DNA from: Pacificibacter marinus
GTDB taxonomy: Bacteria; Pseudomonadota; Alphaproteobacteria; Rhodobacterales; Rhodobacteraceae
NCBI RefSeq assembly: GCF_018860665.1
Contig: NZ_JAHKPK010000062.1
Span: 1-64,000, forward strand
Length of the DNA stretch: 64,000 bases
Direction: 5' to 3'
The notes beneath the pieces were generated by a model. It was not told the origin of the DNA. It was given only the letters and a program-made list of their open reading frames with translations, and made no database searches. Shown here in pieces: positions 1-8,190 of this stretch. A program made the translations under genes and the position numbers. Within the stretch, counting starts at the first letter, position 1; the number at the start of each line of letters is the position of its first letter.

Positions 1-203
1 CCCTTTTTTTTCCCCCCACCTTTCCCCCCCGACAGCTGAGGCCTCGCCATCCCCCCGAACTTCTTACGCCAATAATAATAGGTCTTGTCTGAAATGCCGG
101 CCTTACGAATTGCGCCTGCAACATCCATTCCATCATGCAAATGTACGTCAATTTCGCGCAACAACCTCAGTGCGTCTTCATCAGAATAACGTTTGCGTGC
201 CAT
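1..203 (-). mobile_element. IS3-family transposase OrfA, 5' fragment at window edge
   Basis: Reading the minus strand from the ATG at 203 gives MARKRYSDEDALRLLREI, then a stretch ending in DKTYYYWRKKFGGM. This is the helix-turn-helix N-terminus of IS3-family OrfA proteins, which bind the element's ends. The frame stays open to base 1, so only about 67 codons are present. Codons after the GGM motif turn into Gly/Lys because the last 30 bases are long C and T runs, where family members normally continue with a mixed leucine-zipper sequence. That suggests poor consensus at a contig end or real decay. The element sits 77 bp beyond the dnaE2 stop codon, so dnaE2 itself is not interrupted. Confidence 0.75.
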
Positions 204-279
204 GTCTCTAAACTCATGTTGTCAACAAATAGTGGCACAGTTTTAGGGGGCCAAGACAAGATTTTAGCCCTCGCAATAG

Positions 280-3200
280 TCAATGAAAGTCCCGGCTTGG
301 AAACAAGCGCTTGGCCTGATCTCGCGGGTGCATGGCGCGGGGTTGGGGGGGCGGTCTAGGAGCGTCGTCGGCCTGGGGCTGGGTGATGCCTATCGCCTCA
401 TCCATTGGGTGGCCGAGCGTGCTGAGGTGGTGTGAGACGTCTTCAACGGTTTGCGCGATGATATGCACCACAATGCCTTCGCGCTGCACCACGCCCGTGA
501 CGCGGAGCAATCGGCCGCCCATGACCGCACGGCGAAATTTCTTGTAGACGGTTTTCCAGATCACCACGTTTGATACGCCCGTCTCGTCCTCTAGTGTTAG
601 AAACACCACGCCTGAGGCGGTACCGGGGCGTTGGCGGGTGATCACCAAGCCGCAAACAGAAATGGCTCGCCCCGCAATCGGTCCGAGCGGTACATCGGGT
701 AGGGCGGCATGGGGTGTCAGACCGTCTATATCGGGTCGTAGCAACTCCATCGGGTGGGCCTTGAGCGACAGGCGCATGGCGACGTAATCCTCGACCACTT
801 CCTCGCCCAGATGCATTGTCGGCAGAGTCACAGATGGCTCATGTATGCCTTCTCCCTCAATTGGGTCGTTGAACAGAGGCAGTGGTTTGGGGCCCGTGAT
901 GGCCTTCACCGCCCAAAGTGCATCACGCCGCCCCATGCCGAGGCCCGCATAGGCGTCCGCCTCGGCCAGACGCTCAAGCACCGTAGGTGAAATCCCCGCG
1001 CGCAGCCACAGCGCCTCGGGGTCGGGATAGCCATTGCCACGCGCGGCCACGATCCATGCGGCGTCTTCTTCGCGAAAGCCCTTGATTTGACGAAATCCGA
1101 GCCTGAGCGCCAGCGTGCCATCGGCACGGCGTTCCAACGTGTTGTCCCATGCGCTGTTGTTCACGCAGATGGGGCGCACCTCGATCTGATGCTCGCGGGC
1201 GTCGCGCACAATTTGGGCGGGAGCGTAAAATCCCATTGGTTGGGAGTTGAGCAAGGCGCAAGCGAAAGCGGCGGGGTGATGGCGCTTGAGCCACGCGGAG
1301 ACATAGGCGAGCATTGCAAAAGCGGCGGCATGGCTTTCTGGAAAACCGTATTCGCCAAAACCCTCGATTTGAGAAAAGCAGCTCTCAGCAAAGGTCAACT
1401 CGTAGCCGCGTTCCAACATGCCTTTGACGAATTTCTCGCGCAACTGGCCGATGGTGCCCATTCGCCGAAACGTCGCCATGGAACGGCGCAGTTTGTCGGC
1501 CTCTGAGGGGGAAAACCCCGCCGCAACCACGGCAATTTGCATCGCTTGCTCTTGGAACAATGGCACGCCGAGGGTCTTGCCAAGCACCTTTGCCAACGCA
1601 TCAGACGGGAAGGTGACAGGCTCTTTGCCTTGGCGGCGGTTGATGTAGGGATGTACCATGCCGCCTTGGATCGGGCCGGGGCGTACGATGGCGACCTCAA
1701 TCACCAGATCGTAAAATACGCGTGGCTTCATGCGCGGCAAAAAATTCATCTGCGCGCGGCTTTCGACTTGGAATACCCCGATCGCATCGGCCACGCACAG
1801 CATATCAAAGGTCGGCGCGTCAGATTGAGGTACAGTCGCAATCGAAAATTGCGCGCCACCATGCTGTGCAATCAGATCAAAGCTCTTGCGGATACAGGTG
1901 AGCATCCCGAGGCTGAGGATGTCGACCTTGAGAATGCCAAGCGCGTCGATATCATCCTTGTCCCATTCGATGATTGTGCGGTCCTCCATCGCTGCATTCT
2001 CAATTGGGCACAATTCATCAAGTCGCCCTTTGGTAATGATAAAACCGCCGACATGCTGGCTAAGGTGGCGCGGAAATCCGATGATTTCTCTGATGAGTTT
2101 AATGGTCAACGCCAGACGCGGATTGTCCAAATCGAGGCCAAGCTCCTTGATGCGCTCGGGGTCTGCGCCGCCATTGCCCGATCCCCAAATTTGTCCCGAG
2201 AGATTGGCGGTGACATCCTTGGACAGTCCCATGACCTTGCCCACCTCCGAGATCGCGGCACGTGAGCGAAAATGGATCACGGTGGCGCATAGTCCGGCGC
2301 GATGGCGGCCATATTTGGCATAGATATGCTGGATGACCTCCTCGCGGCGCTCATGTTCGAAATCCACATCGATATCGGGAGGCTCGCCGCGATGTTCCGA
2401 GACGAACCGCTCTACCACCATTGTGATGGTCTCAGGGCTGACGTCGGTAATGCCTAAGAGGTAGCATAAGATGGAGTTTGCCGCAGAGCCGCGGCCTTGG
2501 CATAAGATGCCTTGGGAGCGGGCAAATTGCACGATGTCATGTACCGTGAGGAAATAGGCTGGAAAGTCGAGCGTTTTAACCAAGGCCAGTTCTTTGTTCA
2601 TCTGCGCAATCGCGGTGTCGGGCGCGCCCTTTGGGTAGCGGTTTTTCAACCCCTCACGCGCCAATCGTGCCAAGCGATCTTGAGGCGATTCATCATCCGC
2701 AATCTCATCGGGGTATTCGTAGCTCAACTCGGACAGGCAAAAGCTCGACTTGGCGGCAATCTCAACTGTACGGCGCAGGGCGGCAGGGTGACGCGCGAAC
2801 AGGCGCTTCATATCGGCCTCGTCTTTGAGGCGGCGCTCAGAGTTGGGTAGGGCGCGTGTGCCGATCTCATCGATGGTGATATGTTCGCGCAGGCAGGTCA
2901 GAACATCGGCCAATTGACGCCGTGATCCGTGATGCATAAGCACATCGCCCACGGCCACCATTGGCGCGGCGGTGCGGTGTGCGAGGGCGGCACAGGCGTC
3001 AAAATACCGCTGATCGCTGCCATCATAGCGCGGGGTCGCCCCGACGAAGACATCTGCGGGAAAGTGCTTTTTGAGAGTGGTGATTTCAGTCACGCTGTCC
3101 TTTAGCGCCTGTTGCGGCAAGGCAATGAGGCTCATTCCCACGCAGCTCTGTGCCACATCGCGCAACTCCAAGTGGCACGCTCCTTTGGGGGCACGTTGCT

Positions 3201-3543
3201 TGCCAAGGGTCAACAATCGCGTCAGTCGCGCATAGGCGGCGCGATTATGCGGCAAGGCGATCCAATGCGTATCGCTGTCGCGCAGGATCAGACGCGCCCC
3301 AATGATCAGTTTGGGCAGGGAGCGACCGTCGCCAAGCTCGCGGCGCAATTCCTTGAGCGCGGAATAGGCCCGCACCACACCTGCCAATGAGTTGTGATCA
3401 GTGATGGCCACGCCCGTTAGTTTCAGCGCCGCAGCGCGGGTGATCAATTCCTCTGGATGCGAGGCGCCGCGCAGGAACGTAAAGTTCGAGGTGCAACACA
3501 GCTCGGCGTAGCCGGGATCGAGAGAGGGGTTTCGGACGTTCAT
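280..3543 (-). CDS. dnaE2: Error-prone DNA polymerase DnaE2 (ImuC)
   Basis: This is the C-family translesion polymerase of the ImuA-ImuB-DnaE2 mutasome, responsible for damage-induced mutagenesis. The 1087-residue protein has an N-terminal PHP domain (ITDHNSLAGV near residue 45), a palm domain with the catalytic PDIDVDF motif near residue 389 and the third aspartate in KVDILSLGML near 538, helix-hairpin-helix and OB-fold regions (about 960-1040), and the family's typical end RLFPSRDFH. The ATG at 3543 overlaps the imuB stop by 4 bp (ATGA) and gives the usual N-terminus, so a longer in-frame extension upstream was rejected. Length is normal and no frameshift is seen. It is the third gene of the operon and is probably translationally coupled to imuB. 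Confidence 0.97.
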   Translation of the reverse strand: MNVRNPSLDPGYAELCCTSNFTFLRGASHPEELITRAAALKLTGVAITDHNSLAGVVRAYSALKELRRELGDGRSLPKLIIGARLILRDSDTHWIALPHNRAAYARLTRLLTLGKQRAPKGACHLELRDVAQSCVGMSLIALPQQALKDSVTEITTLKKHFPADVFVGATPRYDGSDQRYFDACAALAHRTAAPMVAVGDVLMHHGSRRQLADVLTCLREHITIDEIGTRALPNSERRLKDEADMKRLFARHPAALRRTVEIAAKSSFCLSELSYEYPDEIADDESPQDRLARLAREGLKNRYPKGAPDTAIAQMNKELALVKTLDFPAYFLTVHDIVQFARSQGILCQGRGSAANSILCYLLGITDVSPETITMVVERFVSEHRGEPPDIDVDFEHERREEVIQHIYAKYGRHRAGLCATVIHFRSRAAISEVGKVMGLSKDVTANLSGQIWGSGNGGADPERIKELGLDLDNPRLALTIKLIREIIGFPRHLSQHVGGFIITKGRLDELCPIENAAMEDRTIIEWDKDDIDALGILKVDILSLGMLTCIRKSFDLIAQHGGAQFSIATVPQSDAPTFDMLCVADAIGVFQVESRAQMNFLPRMKPRVFYDLVIEVAIVRPGPIQGGMVHPYINRRQGKEPVTFPSDALAKVLGKTLGVPLFQEQAMQIAVVAAGFSPSEADKLRRSMATFRRMGTIGQLREKFVKGMLERGYELTFAESCFSQIEGFGEYGFPESHAAAFAMLAYVSAWLKRHHPAAFACALLNSQPMGFYAPAQIVRDAREHQIEVRPICVNNSAWDNTLERRADGTLALRLGFRQIKGFREEDAAWIVAARGNGYPDPEALWLRAGISPTVLERLAEADAYAGLGMGRRDALWAVKAITGPKPLPLFNDPIEGEGIHEPSVTLPTMHLGEEVVEDYVAMRLSLKAHPMELLRPDIDGLTPHAALPDVPLGPIAGRAISVCGLVITRQRPGTASGVVFLTLEDETGVSNVVIWKTVYKKFRRAVMGGRLLRVTGVVQREGIVVHIIAQTVEDVSHHLSTLGHPMDEAIGITQPQADDAPRPPPQPRAMHPRDQAKRLFPSRDFH

Positions 3544-5003
3544 GCAAATTCCCCATGTACGAACCAGCCGGGATCTTGCGGGGTGTAAAACAGCCACAAC
3601 CGCCGCCCTTCGCGGGTGTCCACTGTCCAATAGTCGCGCACCCCTGAGCGCCAGTTGTCATCGGGCAGCCACCATTCGGGGGCGATGCGCTCTGGGCCGG
3701 TTGCCCGCCCCGTTGTCAACGACATGCGCCGCCATCGAAATTTTTGGGGCGGCTTTGATCCGCCCGCAGCAATCGGTTCGGGAGCAAATAGGCGTAAGGG
3801 GCGTGGGCGCAGGCTGGCCCATGATCCCGACGCGGTACTATACGCCGCAGGCACGGTTTGAAAACTGCGCTCAGGGATGTGACTGTCGGCTGGTAAAAAA
3901 CGGTGAATATTGTCTAGCCCAATGCGGTTGCCCAGACGCGTTATGAGATCGTTCAAATCATCCGGGTTCGAGGTCGTGGTCGAAGTGAATTGTGCGTTCA
4001 ATAAACGTTCGACCTGTGTGGCCTCCAAGCGCATTTGATCAATGCCATAGCCAGCGTCCACCGTATCAACGCCGCGCGCGAATAGCGGCAAGATCCGTGC
4101 AGCATCACGCATGGGGGCTGCCAAACGTAGCTCGACCTGTTGTGCGCCTTGATCGACGCGGCGCAGGGTCAGTTGCAATTGGCGCGCCCCCATTTCTTGA
4201 TCTTTGAGCTTGTCGCATAGCCGCGCCAAAAGACGATCGGTGGCCATCATCACGTCTTCGATCAACCCAATCGGGTCGGGCAGCGTCAGGCGAACGCCGT
4301 AGTGCGGGGTCTCGCCCAAGGGCGAAATGACCTCATCTTGCGCTCCCATTGCTTGATCCAGACGCAGCACCACATCGGGGCCAAAACGGCGCACAATCGT
4401 GGCGCGGGGCAGCGCGAGAAGGTCGGATATTTTGCGCAACCCAAGACGTTGCAAGGCAGTGTCCGTCTTGGCATCAATGCGTAGGGCGGCAACGGGCAGA
4501 GCGCGGATGTCGTCATGGGCTTTATGTCCGTAATGGGTGAGCGCCCACGCCGCACCACGCGTGTTGGCCGCCGCGATATGGCTGCTTAGCCCCGCACGCG
4601 CGAGGCGGTGGCGCATGTCGTCAAGCATCGCCGCCTCGCCACCAAACAGATGCGCTGATCCCGTGATGTTAAGCATCAACCCATCCGTGCCATCCAAGCC
4701 AACCCACGGGCAGTACCGCTTGCTCCACCGCGCCAACGTGTGGAGGAACTTTGCATCTGCGATCCTGTCGGCGGGTTGGCTTTGAAGGTCAGGGCAATAG
4801 GCCCGTGCATCCGATAGAACCATGCCTCGATGTAGGCATTGCGTCTCTGCCGCGTCGTTCAAGCAATAAATGCGGTCAGTGTTCTTCTCATGATGGATGA
4901 GCGCAAACGGGCGATTGTCATTGGCGGTGTGCAGCAGGCCTGCGCGCAGAACCCTATCGCTGGGCAATCTCGGAAACCACATTGATACGACGCGTTTGCG
5001 CAT
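3540..5003 (-). CDS. imuB: ImuB, Y-family polymerase-like mutasome protein
   Basis: The 487-residue protein has the ImuB hallmarks: SMWFPRLPSDRVLR at the N-terminus and LNITGSAHLFGG near residue 110, then a little-finger-like region and a C-terminal segment RPLRLFAPEPI near 390. ImuB proteins resemble Y-family polymerases but lack the catalytic acidic residues. In characterised systems ImuB is the scaffold that binds the beta clamp, ImuA and DnaE2. Here the motif I acidic residue is likewise absent from the first strand. The start at 5003 lies inside the end of imuA (50-bp overlap); an ATG at 4982 is possible but would trim the usual basic lead-in. The gene ends in a 4-bp overlap with dnaE2. 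Confidence 0.94.
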   Translation of the reverse strand: MRKRVVSMWFPRLPSDRVLRAGLLHTANDNRPFALIHHEKNTDRIYCLNDAAETQCLHRGMVLSDARAYCPDLQSQPADRIADAKFLHTLARWSKRYCPWVGLDGTDGLMLNITGSAHLFGGEAAMLDDMRHRLARAGLSSHIAAANTRGAAWALTHYGHKAHDDIRALPVAALRIDAKTDTALQRLGLRKISDLLALPRATIVRRFGPDVVLRLDQAMGAQDEVISPLGETPHYGVRLTLPDPIGLIEDVMMATDRLLARLCDKLKDQEMGARQLQLTLRRVDQGAQQVELRLAAPMRDAARILPLFARGVDTVDAGYGIDQMRLEATQVERLLNAQFTSTTTSNPDDLNDLITRLGNRIGLDNIHRFLPADSHIPERSFQTVPAAYSTASGSWASLRPRPLRLFAPEPIAAGGSKPPQKFRWRRMSLTTGRATGPERIAPEWWLPDDNWRSGVRDYWTVDTREGRRLWLFYTPQDPGWFVHGEFA

Positions 5004-5520
5004 TCCACCTCACCGACCATGCTTTATTTGTTCCTGATTTGTTCTTTATAATTTTCCACCGTTGCAGAGTCGAGTCCTCTGCCGCATTTGCGGCATCAAA
5101 GATAGGCGCGCAATGCCACCGAGTCTGTGCGGCATTGCTACCCATCCCCTCGGGCAGCACGCAAAGGCCCATGGTTTTTCCGCTTTGAGCCGCAAGCTGC
5201 AAGCGTCGCCCTTCGGTTAAGCCAACGGGCTGCGTGACTTCCATGACGACTAAGGCGACACTGCCAGAACGCAGTGCTTCTTCGGCGCTGGCAAGCACAT
5301 CCAAGTGATTTTGAGCCTGCGCCAAAAGCAGGTGCTGCGGATCAAGATAGGGGGCAATACCCACAGGATTGATCTGTTCACTCCGCCAAGCCTCTCGCAC
5401 CCAAAGCACCTTACCGCCCAACCGAGCGCCAAGTGCAACGGCAAAGGTCATCGCAGACGGGCCGCAAACCTCATGGGTGCGGGATGCCATTGGGGGGAAT
5501 TGAGATTCGAAAGCAGTCAT
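4954..5520 (-). CDS. imuA: ImuA, RecA-like mutasome protein
   Basis: This is the small RecA/SulA-related first gene of the imuA-imuB-dnaE2 cassette. Visible features are HEVCGPSAMTFAVALGARLGG near the N-terminus, a beta strand VLWVRE, the segment HLLLAQAQNHLDVLASAEEALRSG (shortened here to its key residues L-D-V-L and E-E-A-L), and the C-terminal WSVRWNAQTRRINVV. It probably regulates RecA or mutasome assembly. I chose the ATG at 5520; an in-frame ATG at 5535 is the alternative, and neither has a clear Shine-Dalgarno sequence. Family members are SOS-induced, but I find no GTTC-N7-GTTC (or GAAC-N7-GAAC) LexA box between the start and the insertion-sequence debris that begins about 115 bp upstream. 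Confidence 0.88.
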   Translation of the reverse strand: MTAFESQFPPMASRTHEVCGPSAMTFAVALGARLGGKVLWVREAWRSEQINPVGIAPYLDPQHLLLAQAQNHLDVLASAEEALRSGSVALVVMEVTQPVGLTEGRRLQLAAQSGKTMGLCVLPEGMGSNAAQTRWHCAPIFDAANAAEDSTLQRWKIIKNKSGTNKAWSVRWNAQTRRINVVSEIAQR

Positions 5521-5638
5521 GCGGGGATTATACATAAAACTGGGGCTGGGGGATCAGTCTTCATCAAAATGAATATGCGGCTCAAAATCGACCTTCGAGA
5601 TTGGCGCTAATGCGGCGAAGTAGCAATCCAATCGGTTA

Positions 5639-5734
5639 CCATTGCCACAGTTGTTCTAGCTTCCGTGCAGACGACAAAAATCCCAAGGCTTTCCGTGGCC
5701 GATTGTTTAGGTGGTTTGTATGCGATGTTGCGCT
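5639..5734 (-). pseudogene. IS30-like transposase, C-terminal fragment
   Basis: The minus strand encodes [14 protein letters not shown], the conserved C-terminal motif of IS30-family DDE transposases (usually LNNRPRKxLGY/F followed by TP). It then degenerates into [12 protein letters not shown] before a stop near 5636. The recognisable homology begins exactly next to the left end of the IS3-like remnant at 5735, as if that element had landed in the IS30 transposase and the rest had been lost. No start codon or catalytic residues remain, so this is inactive debris. The call rests on one strong motif only. Confidence 0.6.
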
Positions 5735-6142
5735 TGATCTGCGCCCTGAAAACGCCTCCAAATTTGTGTAGAGCCCGCTCAACAAAAGGACGGACAAATG
5801 AAGGCAGGCTTCACAGACGAGCAGATCATTCACTTCTCGGCATCGATTGGCATTATATCGCGCCTGAAAAGCTCCAGCAGAACGGCTTCATGATGCGCTT
5901 CAACGGAAAACTGCGGGACGAATGTCTCAACGAAATGCTATTTGGAACATTGCGCGATGTCCGCAACACGCTTGAATAATGGTAGGAGGGTTACAACTGC
6001 CGCAGACCTCATTCAGCATTGGGCAACCCGACACCGATGGAAATTTTGCACAGAAAGACAATGGACGAGATGGCGGCCTAACGCCAAAGATTTAACCCCA
6101 AGGACGCCGTCCAAAGCTGGAGGAAACTTGGGGCTCAGGTCA
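5735..6142 (+). mobile_element. Internally deleted IS3-family element (408 bp) with both ends
   Basis: The left end TGATCTGCGCCCTG and the right end, read inward as TGACCTGAGCCCC, are imperfect terminal inverted repeats of the IS3 (IS407-like) type. Just inside the left end an orfA start (ATG at 5798) reads [11 protein letters not shown] and then jumps directly to the last third of orf[28 protein letters not shown], and, beyond two in-frame stops, RRPHSALGNPTPMEI. About 0.8 kb including the first two catalytic acidic residues is therefore missing. I see no matching target duplication at the flanks. It could in principle be moved in trans by a full-length relative, since both ends survive. Confidence 0.75.
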
Positions 6143-6357
6143 CTTGCAAAAATTGCCGATTAGAGCTACGCATGCCGCACTTTCATGGAGATTCTATGTC
6201 CCGGTAATGTGGGGAGGCAAAGCGCCCTCCCGGTGCAAATTTAAACCAAGCTCACGCCTCGCTCTATTGTCGGTGGCGATTGGTTTTTTGCGATCTAGTT
6301 AATCTACACATTATGGCGTGGACTTAGCCTGCGCCCAGAATATGAAAGTTCACAACA
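6143..6357. other. Non-coding gap before rsgA
   Basis: These 215 bp hold no convincing reading frame. The region must contain the rsgA promoter. I see no operator palindrome, no strong Shine-Dalgarno sequence before the rsgA ATG, and no target-site duplication belonging to the IS remnant on its left. Confidence 0.5.
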
Positions 6358-7443
6358 ATGACACGGGACTATTCCCAATTTTTGCCATCTGCGCGTTCAG
6401 GAAAGCTTCCAGCACGCGAGCGTTCTCCATTGGAAAACCTTGGTTGGAAGCCTTTCTTTAGCCAGCAAACCAGCATAGATACCGTTGCTGATATGCAGCC
6501 CGTTCGAGTGGTTGAAGTTCACAGAACAGGCCTGCATGCACTGGGCGAAGGTTTTGATGCCGTTATTCCCCCAAGGCCGGACGCGACAGTCGGTGACTGG
6601 TTGCTCTATGATCGGCAACACCCATCCAACAGCAAGGTTTTGAAACGCATGAGCGTTTTTGAGCGCCGTGCGCCCGGATCAGACCGCAAGAGGCAACTGA
6701 TTGCTGCTAATGTGGATACGGTTTTCATAGTGTCTTCATGCAATAAGGATTTCAATATCGCGCGGCTTGAGCGGTATGTTGCCTTGGCATTCGACGCTGA
6801 AGTAACGCCTGTAATCTTGCTCACAAAAGCTGATCTCTGTGATGATCCTAATCGCTACGCTGACGAAGCAAGCGCAATCTCAAATCGTGTTCTGGTGGAA
6901 GTGCTTAATGCCTTGGGTGAGCAGACAATTGCCAAGCTCGCTCCATGGTGCAAGCCTGGACAAACGGTTGCGTTTCTAGGGTCGTCAGGTGTTGGAAAAT
7001 CCACATTGGTCAACGCTCTATTTATGGACGGTGTCGCTGAAACGGCTGCCATTCGCGAAGATGACAGCAAAGGTCGTCACACAACGACACGGCGACAATT
7101 GCACTTCACATCCGATGGCTGCGCGGTGTTGGACACCCCTGGAATGCGAGAGCTTCAGCTTACAGATGTAGAGGCGGGGATTGCTGACGTGTTTGCAGAC
7201 ATGGTCGCTTTAGCGGGCCAATGCCGTTTCAACGATTGCAAACACGACACCGAACCCGGTTGTGCCATTCAAAGCGCATTGGAGCGCGGGGACATCGACA
7301 CCGCCAGACTTGCACGATGGACCAAGTTGACTGCGGAAGATCGTTTCAACTCTTCCTCACTGGCCGAACGCAAATCCGCTGAAAAGTCATTTCAAAAAAT
7401 GATCAACACAGTTCAACAAAAAAGCAGAAAGCCGAAAAAATGA
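6358..7443 (+). CDS. rsgA: Ribosome small-subunit-dependent GTPase A
   Basis: RsgA (YjeQ) is a late 30S-subunit assembly GTPase. The 361-residue protein shows the family's circularly permuted G motifs: G4-like LLTKADL near residue 153, then the P-loop GSSGVGKST near 207, the switch region RHTTTRRQ, and G3 DTPGMREL near 258. An N-terminal OB-fold spans roughly residues 40-110. The C-terminal zinc-binding cluster Cys-x5-Cys-x-His-x5-Cys (CRFNDCKHDTEPGC) starts near 289. The gene shares an ATGA overlap with the downstream acetyltransferase, so the two are one transcription unit. All key residues are intact. Confidence 0.96.
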   Translation: MTRDYSQFLPSARSGKLPARERSPLENLGWKPFFSQQTSIDTVADMQPVRVVEVHRTGLHALGEGFDAVIPPRPDATVGDWLLYDRQHPSNSKVLKRMSVFERRAPGSDRKRQLIAANVDTVFIVSSCNKDFNIARLERYVALAFDAEVTPVILLTKADLCDDPNRYADEASAISNRVLVEVLNALGEQTIAKLAPWCKPGQTVAFLGSSGVGKSTLVNALFMDGVAETAAIREDDSKGRHTTTRRQLHFTSDGCAVLDTPGMRELQLTDVEAGIADVFADMVALAGQCRFNDCKHDTEPGCAIQSALERGDIDTARLARWTKLTAEDRFNSSSLAERKSAEKSFQKMINTVQQKSRKPKK

Positions 7444-7868
7444 TCCGTAAGTATAAAACTGAAGACACCGATGCCCTGATTGCAATCTGGAACAACGCAG
7501 AGGCACTTGCGCATCCTTTCCTGTCGGATGACGTCAGAAACCAAGTGCGCAAAGACATGCGTAACATGTATCTCCCGAATGCCGAAACATGGGTGCTGGA
7601 AGATGACGGGACCCCAGTCGGCTTCATTGCAATGATCGACACAGAAATTGGCGGGCTGTTTCTTGACCCTTCCCAACACGGCAAGGGCATGGGCCGCCAA
7701 ATGATCGATCACGTCGTATCGTTGAAAGGGCCGCTCAAAGTGGAAGTGTTCAAGGACAACAAAATCGGACTGCCGTTCTATGAGCGGTATGGATTTGAGA
7801 TAACCGGTGAAGACATATTTGATGTCACCGGCGATGAAACATTCAAGATGGCTATGCCAGTCTCATAA
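7440..7868 (+). CDS. GNAT-family N-acetyltransferase (YjaB-like)
   Basis: This is a 142-residue single-domain GNAT protein. The acetyl-CoA pyrophosphate loop is visible as GLFLDPSQHGKGMGRQMIDH (Q/R-x-x-G-x-G type) at residues 71-90, followed by the C-terminal NKIGLPFYERYGFE segment characteristic of the fold. The overall layout (AIWNNAEALAHPFLS near the N-terminus, TWVLEDDGTPVGFIA in the middle) resembles E. coli YjaB, whose natural substrate is not settled. The start ATG overlaps the rsgA stop by 4 bp, indicating translational coupling. Substrate cannot be inferred from sequence. Confidence 0.88.
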   Translation: MIRKYKTEDTDALIAIWNNAEALAHPFLSDDVRNQVRKDMRNMYLPNAETWVLEDDGTPVGFIAMIDTEIGGLFLDPSQHGKGMGRQMIDHVVSLKGPLKVEVFKDNKIGLPFYERYGFEITGEDIFDVTGDETFKMAMPVS

Positions 7869-7877
7869 CAATCATGT

Positions 7878-7904
7878 GGAAGGCGCCCTAAGTTGGTGCC
7901 TTCC
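7878..7904 (+). terminator. Hairpin after the rsgA-GNAT unit
   Basis: GGAAGGCGCC and GGTGCCTTCC form a 10-bp stem (one G-U pair) around a 7-base loop, 10 bp after the acetyltransferase stop. There is no T run on either side, so it may be a Rho-assisted terminator or an mRNA-stabilising hairpin. Confidence 0.5.
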
Positions 7905-8099
7905 AAGCTCTCAGGCTTTGCCTTTAGGTGGCATTCGTATGGCTTGGGCGAGCAGCAGCAAGGTCCGTCAAGCGGGCCTCGCTGGGAAATACAGCTTGCG
8001 GCGGGCTCCGTTAATCACACCAAGCTTGTCAGGTTGATGCCGATCGACATGGGCGGCAAACTAAAAAACTGTCGCGGGGCCTTGCCGTAAGTTGCGATA

Positions 8100-8162
8100 T
8101 GTCTGCCCCCAGCTAAATTGGCGATTGGCGCCATATATTTAGTCCATTAAGGGGGCAGATCA
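8100..8162. repeat. 63-bp sequence bounded by IS3-type inverted repeats
   Basis: TGTCTGCCCCC on the left and GGGGGCAGATCA on the right form near-perfect terminal inverted repeats. An inner pair CTAAAT / ATTTAG adds a second nested palindrome. Read on the minus strand the right end is TGATCTGCCCCC, differing at one base from the left end of the IS3-like element at 5735 (TGATCTGCGCCC). It looks like two insertion-sequence ends joined after loss of everything between them. The remaining sequence between 7905 and 8190 has no supported gene. Confidence 0.55.
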
Positions 8163-8190
8163 TTTCAGATAAGGTGCAACGTTAGCCTTA

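Noticed and set aside
1537-2265. 242-codon plus-strand frame inside dnaE2
   Set aside because: Antisense to the catalytic domain of an intact polymerase; no recognisable motif.
3544-3630. 29-codon upstream extension of dnaE2
   Set aside because: The ATGA overlap with imuB gives the normal N-terminus; the extension adds non-conserved residues.
5521-5660. Possible LexA box before imuA
   Set aside because: Only an isolated GTTC (5653) is found; no GTTC-N7-GTTC or GAAC-N7-GAAC pair exists in this stretch.
5731-6146. Target-site duplication around the 408-bp IS3 derivative
   Set aside because: Left flank CGCT and right flank CTTG do not match at 3 or 4 bases.
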